Assembly (NCBI RefSeq): GCF_022483985.1
Contig: NZ_JAKVME010000001.1
Span: 2,170,001-2,234,000, forward strand
Direction: 5' to 3'
From: Acetobacter sp.
GTDB lineage: Bacteria; Pseudomonadota; Alphaproteobacteria; Acetobacterales; Acetobacteraceae
DNA: 64,000 bases
The notes below the pieces were generated by a model. It had not been told where the DNA came from and did not search any database. It saw nothing but the letters and a program-made list of their open reading frames with translations. A program made the position numbers and the translations under genes. Below are positions 37,496 to 45,916 of the stretch, piece after piece. How positions within the stretch are numbered: the stretch's first letter is position 1; every line of letters begins with the position of its first letter.

Positions 37496-37559
37496 CCGGG
37501 CCAGTATTATTTCCGCAGAACCGGGCTGGCGGACAGTCCGGTTCTGCGGAAAGGCCCGG
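37496..37559 (+). promoter_or_regulatory. Strong composite stem-loop in the ubiA leader
   Basis: TTTCCGCAGAACCGG (37510-37524) pairs perfectly with CCGGTTCTGCGGAAA (37538-37552) around a 13-base loop. Directly outside, CCGGGCC (37496-37502) pairs with GGCCCGG (37553-37559), leaving seven unpaired bases on the 5' side only. The structure ends 27 bases before the ubiA start codon and lacks a T-run. It could be an RNA-level control element or a protein-binding palindrome. Confidence 0.6.
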
Positions 37560-37586
37560 CAAGACAGCCAGTGAAGAGGGATTGCA

Positions 37587-38513
37587 GTGTCAGTTACAGC
37601 CACTCCGCACACGGATATCCGCAGCACCGGCTGGATTTCCCGCCTTCCCGCTCCGTTACGCCCCTATGCGCTTCTGGCGCGTCTGGATCGGCCGATTGGC
37701 ACATGGCTTCTGTTTCTTCCGGGCGCGTGGGGCATCCTTCTGCCGGACGCCGGAGGAACAACCGCGCCGCTTGAACGTGTGCGCCTTCTGGTGCTGTTCG
37801 GAATCGGCAGTCTGGTGATGCGGTCCGCCGGCTGTGTGGTCAATGACATGTGGGACCGGGATATTGACCGGCAGGTCACGCGCACCGCAGGGCGACCACT
37901 TGCATCCGGCGCCCTGCGAATGCGGCACGCAGCGCTATTTCTGCTGCTGCTGCTCATGATCGGACTGGGCATCCTGCTCCAGCTCAATCCGCTCAGCCAG
38001 TTGCTCGGAGCGTCCTCCCTCATACTGGTCGCGCTTTACCCGCTGGCGAAGCGGTTCACATGGTGGCCGCAGCTTGTCATGGGATTCACGTTCGGCTTCG
38101 GTGCACCGATGGGCTACGCCGCCGTGGCGGACCGCTGCGACACGACCCAGTTGCTCCTGTATGCCGCGACCATTCTCTGGCAGCTCGGCTTCGACACCAT
38201 CTACGGCTTTCAGGACATGGATGACGACGCCCGGATCGGGGTGAAATCCACCTCCCTTCTGTGGCAGGGCCGCGCCAGAGAGTTTGTCGGCGTCTGTTAC
38301 GCCGGAGCCGGTCTCGCTTTTCTGGGGGCTGGCTTTCTCGCGCATACCGGTATCGGTTTTTATCCCGTGGCGCTGATCTGTATCGTCCTGCTGCTAAGGC
38401 AGGCCTGCACCGTTAACCCGCAGGACCCGCGTCTCTGTCTCGCTCAGTTCCGGGCCAACAGGGATATCGGATTTGGATTCGCTCTGGCCTGTCTGGCAGG
38501 TCTCATCTGGTGA
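37587..38513 (+). CDS. ubiA: 4-hydroxybenzoate polyprenyltransferase
   Basis: A 308-residue membrane prenyltransferase. It has two aspartate-rich motifs: NDMWDRDIDRQVTRTAGRPL (about 89-108) and DTIYGFQDMDDDARIGVKST (about 208-227), with about nine hydrophobic helices. The first helix contains RLDRPIGTWLLFLPGAWGIL. It attaches the polyprenyl tail to 4-hydroxybenzoate in ubiquinone synthesis at the inner membrane. The start is GTG at 37587, with AGAGGG six bases upstream. Confidence 0.94.
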   Translation: MSVTATPHTDIRSTGWISRLPAPLRPYALLARLDRPIGTWLLFLPGAWGILLPDAGGTTAPLERVRLLVLFGIGSLVMRSAGCVVNDMWDRDIDRQVTRTAGRPLASGALRMRHAALFLLLLLMIGLGILLQLNPLSQLLGASSLILVALYPLAKRFTWWPQLVMGFTFGFGAPMGYAAVADRCDTTQLLLYAATILWQLGFDTIYGFQDMDDDARIGVKSTSLLWQGRAREFVGVCYAGAGLAFLGAGFLAHTGIGFYPVALICIVLLLRQACTVNPQDPRLCLAQFRANRDIGFGFALACLAGLIW

Positions 38514-39000
38514 GACGCATAAAACGGCATTTTCAAGGAAAGAATGCCGCATTGTTCTCATCCGGACGGGCTTCAGAATATGGCACAATAAAAATGACGA
38601 AGTCGTTCTTTTTGCGCCATTTTCCGAGCAACTTTCCCGTTATGTGTCATCACAGAAACCACCCCGGATTTAATCAAGCTATTTCAATGAGATAGCGTAT
38701 CATAACCCTTTTCAGAACAGACAATTTATTGCGGAACGATTCTTTTTTATTTGATTATTATCTTTTTCGATATTTTTCCTTATAAATAAAAACATATTAT
38801 TCGATACACCGTATCTCTATAACACAACTAATATACACAGAAATGAATGTATAAATATAAAAACAAAAAATAAAATTATACCACTTATTATCGCAACACC
38901 CCACCTTCCGTTAATTCATCGTTAAATATTGCCTTCGTTTTTCAGCTGGTATCGCAATAATGGAGATGTTCACCCGATCACAAAAGAAAGAGAGTATTTA
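38514..39000. other. AT-rich region downstream of ubiA
   Basis: No gene is seen in this 487-base stretch. From about 38690 to 38930 it is dominated by A and T, in strong contrast to the surrounding DNA. A short SD-like AAAGAAAGAGAG occurs just before the HTH gene. It probably contains that gene's promoter and may mark a foreign segment. Confidence 0.6.
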
Positions 39001-39315
39001 ATGCCTCGTGCACTGATATGGTCCATCGAACAGGACGAAAAACTTTCATTTCTTCTTAATAAAAAAAAGATGACACTTAGAGGTGCTGCAAAAGAACTTG
39101 GGGTAAGCAGAAGTTTTATTCATAGAAAATCTCAGAAAATGCAGAGCGAAATCCATTTTCGTGCATGCAGTACTGTTCGTGAACAGGCCGGGTTTGAACC
39201 TCTTGCCGCAGGCCACCCCATTAGCTGGCTCGCCATCCAGACTCCCCGGCAGGCCCGCCTGTACAATAATCACAACAACAATGAGGATCTCAGCCGGATT
39301 GCAGAGGCGGCCTGA
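39001..39315 (+). CDS. Small helix-turn-helix protein
   Basis: A 104-residue protein with a homeodomain-like helix-turn-helix at residues about 8-46: WSIEQDEKLSFLLNKKKMTL followed by RGAAKELGVSRSFIHRKSQK. The pattern (Trp, acidic helix, Ala-Ala, Leu-Gly-Val, recognition helix) recalls GcrA-like and transposase-type DNA-binding modules. The remaining 55 residues have no recognised domain. It is likely a DNA-binding regulator, in an AT-rich patch consistent with acquisition. The ATG at 39001 is chosen because the HTH begins immediately after it and AGAGAG lies upstream. Confidence 0.6.
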   Translation: MPRALIWSIEQDEKLSFLLNKKKMTLRGAAKELGVSRSFIHRKSQKMQSEIHFRACSTVREQAGFEPLAAGHPISWLAIQTPRQARLYNNHNNNEDLSRIAEAA

Positions 39316-39333
39316 TATCTGATCGCCATAAAC

Positions 39334-39354
39334 CCGTTTCGAAAAACGAAACGG
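39334..39354 (+). terminator. Possible stem-loop after the HTH gene
   Basis: CCGTTTCG (39334-39341) pairs with CGAAACGG (39347-39354) across five A. It lies 18 bases past the stop codon. No T-run follows, so termination is only likely, not certain. Confidence 0.45.
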
Positions 39355-39568
39355 AACAGTCTATCCAGAACAGACCGATCGTGTGAACAGTTACGACTCT
39401 CAGGATAGTATCCCTCTAGCCAAAACGGGTGCCATGAAAACGTGGCATCCGCGATGGTATTTTGGCATATGTCTGCCGTAACGCCCTGCCCCTGCTTTCG
39501 GCAGTCTGCCCGGACCGGTCATGGTCCGCGCCGCGATTACATTCACCGGACTCCTTCGGATACCTGTC

Positions 39569-40801
39569 ATGCCTTCATCGACCGCTGCCTCTTCCCAGAC
39601 ATCCACCGACCAGAAAAGCGCGGAAAACGGCAGTTTTTCTTCTCTAAAATTGAACGCCACCCTGCTCGCCCGGCTCGGAAAGGCTGGCCTGAAAGAACCT
39701 ACCCCCATTCAGAAAACCGCCATTCCGGCTCTGCTGGCCGGGCATGACGCGGAAATCCTTGCGCCCACAGGAACAGGCAAGACCGCCTGCTACCTGCTCC
39801 CGCTGTTCGATCATCTGCTGCGCAAGAAGAAAAACACGGCCCTGATCATCGTCCCAACCCGTGAACTGGCGCGTCAGGTCACCGAAATGGGCACCCTGCT
39901 CGCCGCACGTCCGGAGCTTGAGCCTTTTGCCGTCTACGGCGGCACACAGGACGATCCCGACAGGGATTATGACGTCCCGCCTGAAACCGCACGCCTGATC
40001 GTGGCGACGCCCGGTCGTCTGCTGGATATGCTCCGCACGGAACGGGTTGAGTCCGCAAGCTGCCGTTTTCTCGTCCTCGACGAGGGCGACCGGCTGATGA
40101 CGGCGGAGTTCCGTGACGAAATGCAGGGTATTCTGGCCCTTCTGCCACGAGACCGGCAGAGCGTTCTCGTTTCCGCCACCGGCTCAGCGGAAACGATGGC
40201 CGCAGCCCGGCAGTTTCTGCACAGACCAGTGCGGATCGAGCCGGAAAAGGGCGAAAAACCGAGCATCCGGCAGGCCGTGCTGTTCGTGGACAAGGCATCC
40301 AAGCCGACAGCCACGGAAGCGCTTCTGCGTCGCCACCCAGATCGCAGCGCCATCGTGTTCGCCTCAACCCGAGATGAAGTCGATCTGCTGACAAAACAGC
40401 TTCGGAAACGGGGCCTGAAAGTCGTCGGACTGCATGGCGGCCTCACCCAGCCCGCAAGAAATGCCGCGATCGACGCTTTCTCCAGCGGCAAGGCCACAGT
40501 CCTTGTCGCCACCGACATCGCCGCGCGCGGTCTGGACGTTGAGCAGGTCGGGCAGGTCATCAACATGTCCCCTCCCGAGCAGCCGGATACCTATCTTCAC
40601 CGGATCGGACGCACCGGAAGAGCGGGACGCATGGGATGGGCGGCGACACTCTGCTCCGCGGAAGAACGCAAGACGATGCGGAAAGTCGAAAGCACGCTTG
40701 GTCTCAAGCTGGTGGCGCTTCCTGTGCCCACTCTTGCACAGGACACTCCTGCACGGGACAACCCAGAACGGGACACCCCTGCCCGTTCCCGCAAACACTG
40801 A
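39569..40801 (+). CDS. RhlE-type ATP-dependent RNA helicase with DEGD in place of DEAD
   Basis: A 410-residue two-domain helicase. Motifs in order are the Q motif PTPIQKTAIP, motif I APTGTGKTACYLLP, Ia PTRELARQV, Ib VATPGRLLDM, motif II LDEGDRLM (bases 40079-40090 encode D-E-G-D), motif III SATGS, IV AIVFASTRDEV, V TDIAARGLDVEQV and VI HRIGRTGRAGRMG. The third residue of motif II is Gly, not Ala; the catalytic Asp and Glu are intact, so ATPase activity is expected. It should remodel RNA in degradation or ribosome assembly. An upstream ATG at 39521 is an alternative start. Confidence 0.88.
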   Translation: MPSSTAASSQTSTDQKSAENGSFSSLKLNATLLARLGKAGLKEPTPIQKTAIPALLAGHDAEILAPTGTGKTACYLLPLFDHLLRKKKNTALIIVPTRELARQVTEMGTLLAARPELEPFAVYGGTQDDPDRDYDVPPETARLIVATPGRLLDMLRTERVESASCRFLVLDEGDRLMTAEFRDEMQGILALLPRDRQSVLVSATGSAETMAAARQFLHRPVRIEPEKGEKPSIRQAVLFVDKASKPTATEALLRRHPDRSAIVFASTRDEVDLLTKQLRKRGLKVVGLHGGLTQPARNAAIDAFSSGKATVLVATDIAARGLDVEQVGQVINMSPPEQPDTYLHRIGRTGRAGRMGWAATLCSAEERKTMRKVESTLGLKLVALPVPTLAQDTPARDNPERDTPARSRKH

Positions 40802-41004
40802 CCGTCTTCTATTGTGGAATGCCTGATCGTTTCTGGGAAAGAGAGTTTGAGATTTCCTCTCGTCCCTCCGAAAACGCGGCCTCTGGAAATCTTTTTCCAG
40901 CAATGAAGTGAGCGCGACCCTTCTGGACACAGGCAATCCGCCGTCGATTTTCGCAGTCTTCCTATAGCCCCATCACCGGACAGCGGCACGGGACATGAAG
41001 GCGA

Positions 41005-42492
41005 TCAGGCTTCGCTCGTCTGATGATCCAGCCTGCTTGTTCCATCAGGCGATCCTGTCTCCACGCTGCTCCAGCGTGGCATAAGCCGGGACGCCTCCGC
41101 CACGCTCTCCGCTGTGACATTCTCAAGGAACGGCACTTCCGCCAGCACAGCGACACGACCATGCTCCTCGATTGCTGCCCGGTTGCCCGGATTGAGTGGT
41201 CCGTTCAGCACAACACCGGCGATACCGATACCCCGACGACGCAACGCTTCAAGCGTAAGCAGCGTGTGGTTGACCGTCCCAAGACCGCTGCGCGCCACCA
41301 CCACCACCGGCAGGCCAAATTCCGCGATCCGATCAACCAGCAGCCCGTCCTCAGTCACAGGCACATCCACGCCGCCAGCCCCTTCCACAACGAGAGGCCG
41401 CTCCGGCTGGAGCATCGGCAGAATCAGACGGCTCACATTCACTCTCCGACCTTCCGCCGCTGCCGCCGCCTGTGGAGACAGAGGGGCGAGAAAGGTATCG
41501 GCAGGCGGCAGGATGCGGTCCGCAGACGCTTCCGCAAGCTCCGTCACTGTTGGAGTATCGCCCGCTTCGTCCGCCAGTCCTGTCTGGAGCGGCTTCCAGT
41601 ACAGCGCATCCCAGGCTCTGGTCAGACAGGCTGAGATGAAGGTCTTGCCGACCCCGGTATCGGTGCCCGTTACAAAAACTCCGGCGCGCGGTGCGCGGCG
41701 GAAAAGGCCAAACGCAATATCCCATGTCAGCGCGGAACCCGCTGCGTCGAAATGGCGCACCACGTTCCGCAGGACACCAACCGTCAGGGGATGTCCGCCC
41801 GCAACCGGCGCTGTCGCACCGATCCGCTTCAGGCCACGCAGAAAAGCCAGTCCTCCGTGCGTCTGCTCGACAAGCGTTTCAAAGGTCCACTGCCCGGACG
41901 GAGTCTGAAATGCTGGTCCGACGGCAGCTTCAGGCCATCCTTTCCGGAAGGTCGAGCGTTTCGGATAAACGCGGATATTCGCCGCAACACCTTGCTGCAC
42001 ATGCGCCTGCCGCCACTCCGAAAAAGAGTCTGCGGCAAGCGTGGAAACAGCCAACAGCCCTCCCGGAGTCAGCAGCCGATAAAGCGCTGATAAAGCCTGT
42101 TCCGGGGGCTCGACCCATTGCAGGGCCAGATTGCCGCAGATGAGATCGAAAGAGCCGTCGACTGCCGGTGTCGCTGCATCCATGACAGCGAACCTCACAC
42201 CCTCTCCGCACCGCGCCCGGGCGCGATCAAGCATTTCGGGAGCAATATCCGTGGCGAGCAGTTGCGCTTCCGGCCAGCGCTCCTGCAACAGCGCTGTAAA
42301 CGCGCCGGTCCCGCAACCAAACTCCAGAATGCGCGCAGGCTTGCGGTCACCAAGCATCCGAACGATTCTGTCGAGCAGGCGACGGGCGACCAGACGCTGG
42401 ATGGTCGCCGCTGAATCATACGCGTCGGCCGCACCGAAACGCGCCGCGATGGCCGTGCGCTCCTGCGCGGTCTGCGGACGTTTATCGACCAT
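41005..42492 (-). CDS. bioCD: Fused BioC-BioD (malonyl-ACP O-methyltransferase / dethiobiotin synthetase)
   Basis: A 495-residue fusion. Residues 1-260 are BioC: an N-terminal FGAADAYDSAATIQRLVA segment typical of the family, SAM motif LEFGCGTGAF (56-65), NLALQWVEPPEQALSALYRL and GGLLAVSTLAADSFSEW. Residues about 270-480 are BioD: P-loop VFVTGTDTGVGKTF (272-285), YWKPLQTGL, VVEGAGGVDVPVTEDGLL and VVVVARSGLGTVNHTLLT. BioC methylates malonyl-ACP to start pimelate synthesis; BioD closes the ureido ring of DAPA. The domains act at opposite ends of the pathway. Its ATG overlaps the esterase stop codon by 11 bases. Confidence 0.92.
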   Translation of the reverse strand: MVDKRPQTAQERTAIAARFGAADAYDSAATIQRLVARRLLDRIVRMLGDRKPARILEFGCGTGAFTALLQERWPEAQLLATDIAPEMLDRARARCGEGVRFAVMDAATPAVDGSFDLICGNLALQWVEPPEQALSALYRLLTPGGLLAVSTLAADSFSEWRQAHVQQGVAANIRVYPKRSTFRKGWPEAAVGPAFQTPSGQWTFETLVEQTHGGLAFLRGLKRIGATAPVAGGHPLTVGVLRNVVRHFDAAGSALTWDIAFGLFRRAPRAGVFVTGTDTGVGKTFISACLTRAWDALYWKPLQTGLADEAGDTPTVTELAEASADRILPPADTFLAPLSPQAAAAAEGRRVNVSRLILPMLQPERPLVVEGAGGVDVPVTEDGLLVDRIAEFGLPVVVVARSGLGTVNHTLLTLEALRRRGIGIAGVVLNGPLNPGNRAAIEEHGRVAVLAEVPFLENVTAESVAEASRLMPRWSSVETGSPDGTSRLDHQTSEA

Positions 42493-43129
42493 CGGCAGAA
42501 AACTCCTCACAGGCTTCAAGAATAAATGTCGCGCATCGATCCGGATGGGTCAGAGGCAGAAGATGGCCACCTGTCTCAAGCCACTCGATCCGCTCCGGCG
42601 GAAACGAGGCCTCCGTCATGGCCAGGCTGACAATCGCATCATCCCGACTGGCCAGAGCAGCCTGCACATGATGCCCCTGCAATCGGGCATCCCCTGTCTG
42701 TAGAAGATTCAGCCCTTCCATGAGACGCGTCGTTTCAGGATTTCCGATACGCTCCGCTTCCTGTCCGGACAGACCGCAGTTCTCACGAAACTGCCGTAGA
42801 ACCGGCGCTGCGTCCCGTTCCAGCCCCTTCATCATGCGATCCAGCACACGCGGCATGACACCAGCCGGAAAATCCTCCGCCCGACTGAAGCGCGTAAACC
42901 CGTTGATCCCCAGCACGACACTCCCTTCCGGCAGACAGGCACGGGTCAGCAACCAGAGAAGGCCGAGCGAATGTCCAACCGCCAGCAGAGGCTGACCGGT
43001 CGGCAGGCCCATCTCCGCAGGTCCAAAAAACCCCAGATCCACCATGGCGGCTGCCCGTCCAAGCCTGTCCTGCACCGGCTGCCACATCGCGGGTGTGAAA
43101 CCCCAGCCATGCACGAGAACAATCTGCAT
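42482..43129 (-). CDS. BioH-like pimeloyl-ACP methyl ester esterase (alpha/beta hydrolase)
   Basis: A 215-residue alpha/beta hydrolase. It has IVLVHGWGFTPAMWQPVQ (oxyanion region), the nucleophile elbow AVGHSLGLLWLL (Ser near residue 54), a candidate Asp in ALASRDDAIVSL and His in WLETGGHLLPLTHPD. In biotin synthesis this step removes the methyl group from pimeloyl-ACP methyl ester. Its place between bioF and bioCD, with overlaps on both sides, is the main reason for the assignment; sequence alone would allow other esterase roles, and it is shorter than E. coli BioH. Confidence 0.78.
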   Translation of the reverse strand: MQIVLVHGWGFTPAMWQPVQDRLGRAAAMVDLGFFGPAEMGLPTGQPLLAVGHSLGLLWLLTRACLPEGSVVLGINGFTRFSRAEDFPAGVMPRVLDRMMKGLERDAAPVLRQFRENCGLSGQEAERIGNPETTRLMEGLNLLQTGDARLQGHHVQAALASRDDAIVSLAMTEASFPPERIEWLETGGHLLPLTHPDRCATFILEACEEFSADGR

Positions 43130-44316
43130 CAGACCACGCCGCAGAGACGCGCGACCCCATCGGCAAGACGCCGCACATCGTCCTCCGTATGAGCCGCTGA
43201 CAGGGTGATCCGCAGACGACTCTCCCCCTTCGGCACGGTCGGCGGCCGGATGGCGGCGACGAGCATACCCTCCGCTTCCAACTTCGCCGCGACAGACAGC
43301 GCGGTCGCCGCCTCACCCAGCAGGACCGGCACGATCTGCGTGCTGGAAGCGCCTGTCATTAGTCCGGCTGCGTGCAGACGCTGCCGCAGCGTCTCTCCGT
43401 GACGCGCGACACGGGCTCTATCCTCATCCAGATCCGGCAGCAGTTCCAGCGCCGCATCCGCAGCCCCGAGCATGGCGGGCGGCAGGGCCGTGGAATAGAT
43501 GAACCCGGACGCGCTGTTGATCAACCAGTCACACAGAGCGCGCGAACCGGCAATGTAAGCGCCCATTCCGCCCAGCGCCTTGCTGAACGTGCCCATGATG
43601 AGATGCACACCATCTGCTTCACTCGCCAGTCCCGCGCCGTGAGCCCCAAGAACACCCGTGGTGTGCGCCTCGTCGAGGCAGAGGAAAGCGCCGTACCGCT
43701 CCGCCACAGCCGCCAGTCCCGGCACATCGGCCCGGTCGCCATCCATACTGAAGACACTTTCGGTCAGGATCAGCTTCAGGCCCGTCTCAGTGTCGCGGGC
43801 TTTCAGGAGGGCTTCGAGATGGTCGAGGTCATTATGCCGGAACCGTATCTGCCTGACGCCCGCCGCCGCACATCCCTGATGCAGGCTGGCGTGATTCAGC
43901 CTGTCCGCAAAAATCAGCGGAGCCGCTCCAAGCTGTTCGGAGGACAGCCGCGCAAGGGCCGGAACCAGCGAGGCGTTGGCCTGCCAGCCGGAAGCGAACA
44001 GCAGAGCAGCCTCGGTCTTCTTGAGGCGGGCGACCCGCGTTTCGACCTGTTCGTGCAGCAGGCGTGTGCCTGTCACCAGCCGCGAGGCGCCGCTACCGGC
44101 TCCATAACGCATTGCCCAGTCGGCAGCCCGCTCCCTCAGAGCAGGATGCTGCGACAGGCCCAAATAATCGTTCGATGAAAAATCAACCAGACACGCACCG
44201 TCCGGACGTTCAAAACGCGCCTTGCCCACGGCTGTCATGGGCCGGAGAACGCGTCGCCGGTCCTGCACCTGAAGCGCATCGACGGCTTGCCTGAAAAGGG
44301 GATCAAAACCTGTCAT
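43129..44316 (-). CDS. bioF: 8-amino-7-oxononanoate synthase
   Basis: About 395 residues from the ATG at 44316; ATG at 44358 is an alternative. It is a PLP enzyme of the alpha-oxoamine synthase family: LVDFSSNDYLGLSQHPALRE, GSGASRLVTGTRLLHEQVE, NHASLHQGCAAAGVRQIRF, LCLDEAHTTGVLGAHGAG and the PLP-Lys motif LIMGTFSKALGGMGAYIAGS. It condenses pimeloyl-ACP with alanine to give KAPA. The stop codon overlaps the esterase start (ATGA). It is the first gene of the bioF-esterase-bioCD unit, divergent from bioA. Confidence 0.93.
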   Translation of the reverse strand: MTGFDPLFRQAVDALQVQDRRRVLRPMTAVGKARFERPDGACLVDFSSNDYLGLSQHPALRERAADWAMRYGAGSGASRLVTGTRLLHEQVETRVARLKKTEAALLFASGWQANASLVPALARLSSEQLGAAPLIFADRLNHASLHQGCAAAGVRQIRFRHNDLDHLEALLKARDTETGLKLILTESVFSMDGDRADVPGLAAVAERYGAFLCLDEAHTTGVLGAHGAGLASEADGVHLIMGTFSKALGGMGAYIAGSRALCDWLINSASGFIYSTALPPAMLGAADAALELLPDLDEDRARVARHGETLRQRLHAAGLMTGASSTQIVPVLLGEAATALSVAAKLEAEGMLVAAIRPPTVPKGESRLRITLSAAHTEDDVRRLADGVARLCGVV

Positions 44317-44389
44317 GGGGCGAATGTGGTGCCGGAAGGTGGAGAACGGGTCAATCATGCAATCAGGATGGCCACTATAATCACCGCCA

Positions 44390-44487
44390 CCTGCCCCCTG
44401 AGAGACAGAGGCAGGACAAGAAAGAGGCGGGCCGCGCAACGCCCCTGCCCTGCGGGAGAAATCCCGCAGCCATGTGACGGGCGGCCC
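44390..44487 (+). promoter_or_regulatory. Candidate structured RNA leader upstream of bioA
   Basis: An 8-bp stem capped by a GAAA tetraloop spans 44450-44469 (CTGCGGGA, GAAA, TCCCGCAG). It is enclosed by GGGCCGC (44429-44435) pairing with GCGGCCC (44481-44487). GGCAGG at 44410-44415 can pair either with CCTGCC at 44390-44395 or with CCTGCC at 44444-44449, so two alternative folds exist. The GNRA loop favours the plus strand, towards bioA. It does not match a riboswitch class I know. Confidence 0.4.
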
Positions 44488-44656
44488 CCTGTTTCAGAGG
44501 CGATCCAGTTCTTCCGGCCACAAAATCTGGCGTGACCTCAGAGCTTCTCATCCCGGAACCGGCCCTGATTCAACGGCATGAATAGCAATCCTGTATTCCC
44601 CTGATATGAGATACATTCCATTGCGAGAGCCGCTCCACCCCGAAAGGAAGCCTGCG

Positions 44657-45916
44657 TTGTCCTCATCCGACTGGTACGAAGACGGTCTGCCCCATATCTG
44701 GCTTCCCTATTCCCAGATGAAGACCGCTCCGGCCCCGCTGGCCGCCCGTGCGACGCAGGGCAGCCGGATCACGCTTGAGGACGGACGCTCTTTGGTAGAT
44801 GGCGTGTCGGCATGGTGGACGGCGTGCCACGGCTACAATCATCCGCACATCCGCGCCTGTGCGGAGGCCCAGCTTGCCCGCATGCCGCATGTGATGTTCG
44901 GCGGCATGGTCCATGAACCCGCGCTCCGGCTCTCTTCCCGGCTGGCCGCCCTGCTTCCGGGCGATCTGGAGCGGGTATTCTATACAGATTCGGGGTCCGT
45001 CGCCGTCGAGGTGGCGATGAAGATGGCGATCCAGTATCGCCTCAATCGCGGAGAAGCCGGACGCACGAAACTGCTGGCGTTCAAGGGCGGCTATCACGGC
45101 GACACGCTGGCCACGATGGCGATCTGCGACCCTGAGGAAGGCATGCATCATCTGTTCGCAGGCGTGATGCCCGCGCAGCATGTGATTGACCTGCCAAGGG
45201 ATGAGGCGACCACGGCGGCGTTCGAGACATTTCTGACCGCTCACGCTCACGAAGTCACCGCCATTCTTGTCGAGCCTCTGGTGCAAGGCGCGGGCGGGAT
45301 GCTGTTTCATTCACCGGACGTGCTGCGTCGTCTGCGGGACGCTGCCGACCGGCATGGACTGCTGCTGATTCTGGATGAAATTTTCACAGGATTTGGTCGG
45401 ACGGGAACGATGTTCGCCTGTCAGCAGGCCGGGATCGTGCCGGATATCATCACGCTCTCCAAGGCGCTCACCGGCGGCACGATGGCGCTGGCCGCAACCG
45501 TGGCGCGCCGTCATGTGTATGAGGCGTTTCTCTCCGACAATCCTGAACACGCCCTGATGCACGGTCCGACTTTCATGGCCAATCCGCTGGCCTGCGCCTG
45601 CGCGAACGCGTCACTCGACCTGTTCGAACAGGAACCACGACTTGAACAGGTTGCGGCTCTCGAAACAGCGCTTCGGGAACAGTTGGAGCCCTGCCGCACA
45701 CTGCCGGGTGTGAAGGATGTGCGGGTCATGGGGGCCATCGGTGTGGTGGAACTGGACAGGATCACCGATCCTGCGGCGCTGCGGACACGCTTTATCGCCG
45801 AGAATGTCTGGATCAGGCCGTTCAGGAATATCGTCTATCTGACACCGGCCTTTACCATCGCGCCGGAAGAGGTGCGGGCGCTGACGCAGGCTGTGCACAC
45901 CGTGCTGGTGGCGTAG
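44657..45916 (+). CDS. bioA: Adenosylmethionine-8-amino-7-oxononanoate aminotransferase
   Basis: A class III aminotransferase making DAPA from KAPA with SAM as amino donor. It has HIWLPYSQM near the N-terminus, DGVSAWWTACHGYNHPHI, YTDSGSVAVEVAMKMAIQYR, FKGGYHGDTLATMAICDPE, ILDEIFTGFGRTGTMFACQQ and the PLP-Lys region ITLSKALTGGTMALAATVA, then GPTFMANPLACACANASLDL. I chose the TTG at 44657: AAGGAAG precedes it by six bases and places the HIW motif where it lies in E. coli BioA. An ATG at 44606 would add 17 residues without a ribosome binding site. It is divergent from bioF. Confidence 0.93.
   Translation: MSSSDWYEDGLPHIWLPYSQMKTAPAPLAARATQGSRITLEDGRSLVDGVSAWWTACHGYNHPHIRACAEAQLARMPHVMFGGMVHEPALRLSSRLAALLPGDLERVFYTDSGSVAVEVAMKMAIQYRLNRGEAGRTKLLAFKGGYHGDTLATMAICDPEEGMHHLFAGVMPAQHVIDLPRDEATTAAFETFLTAHAHEVTAILVEPLVQGAGGMLFHSPDVLRRLRDAADRHGLLLILDEIFTGFGRTGTMFACQQAGIVPDIITLSKALTGGTMALAATVARRHVYEAFLSDNPEHALMHGPTFMANPLACACANASLDLFEQEPRLEQVAALETALREQLEPCRTLPGVKDVRVMGAIGVVELDRITDPAALRTRFIAENVWIRPFRNIVYLTPAFTIAPEEVRALTQAVHTVLVA

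Noticed and set aside
39186..39200. GGGTTTGAACC as a tRNA T-arm
   Set aside because: It lies inside the HTH coding frame and no acceptor or anticodon arm can be folded around it.
44390..44410. CTGAGA in the bioA leader as a thiamine riboswitch
   Set aside because: The other conserved thi-box elements are missing, so the six bases are chance.
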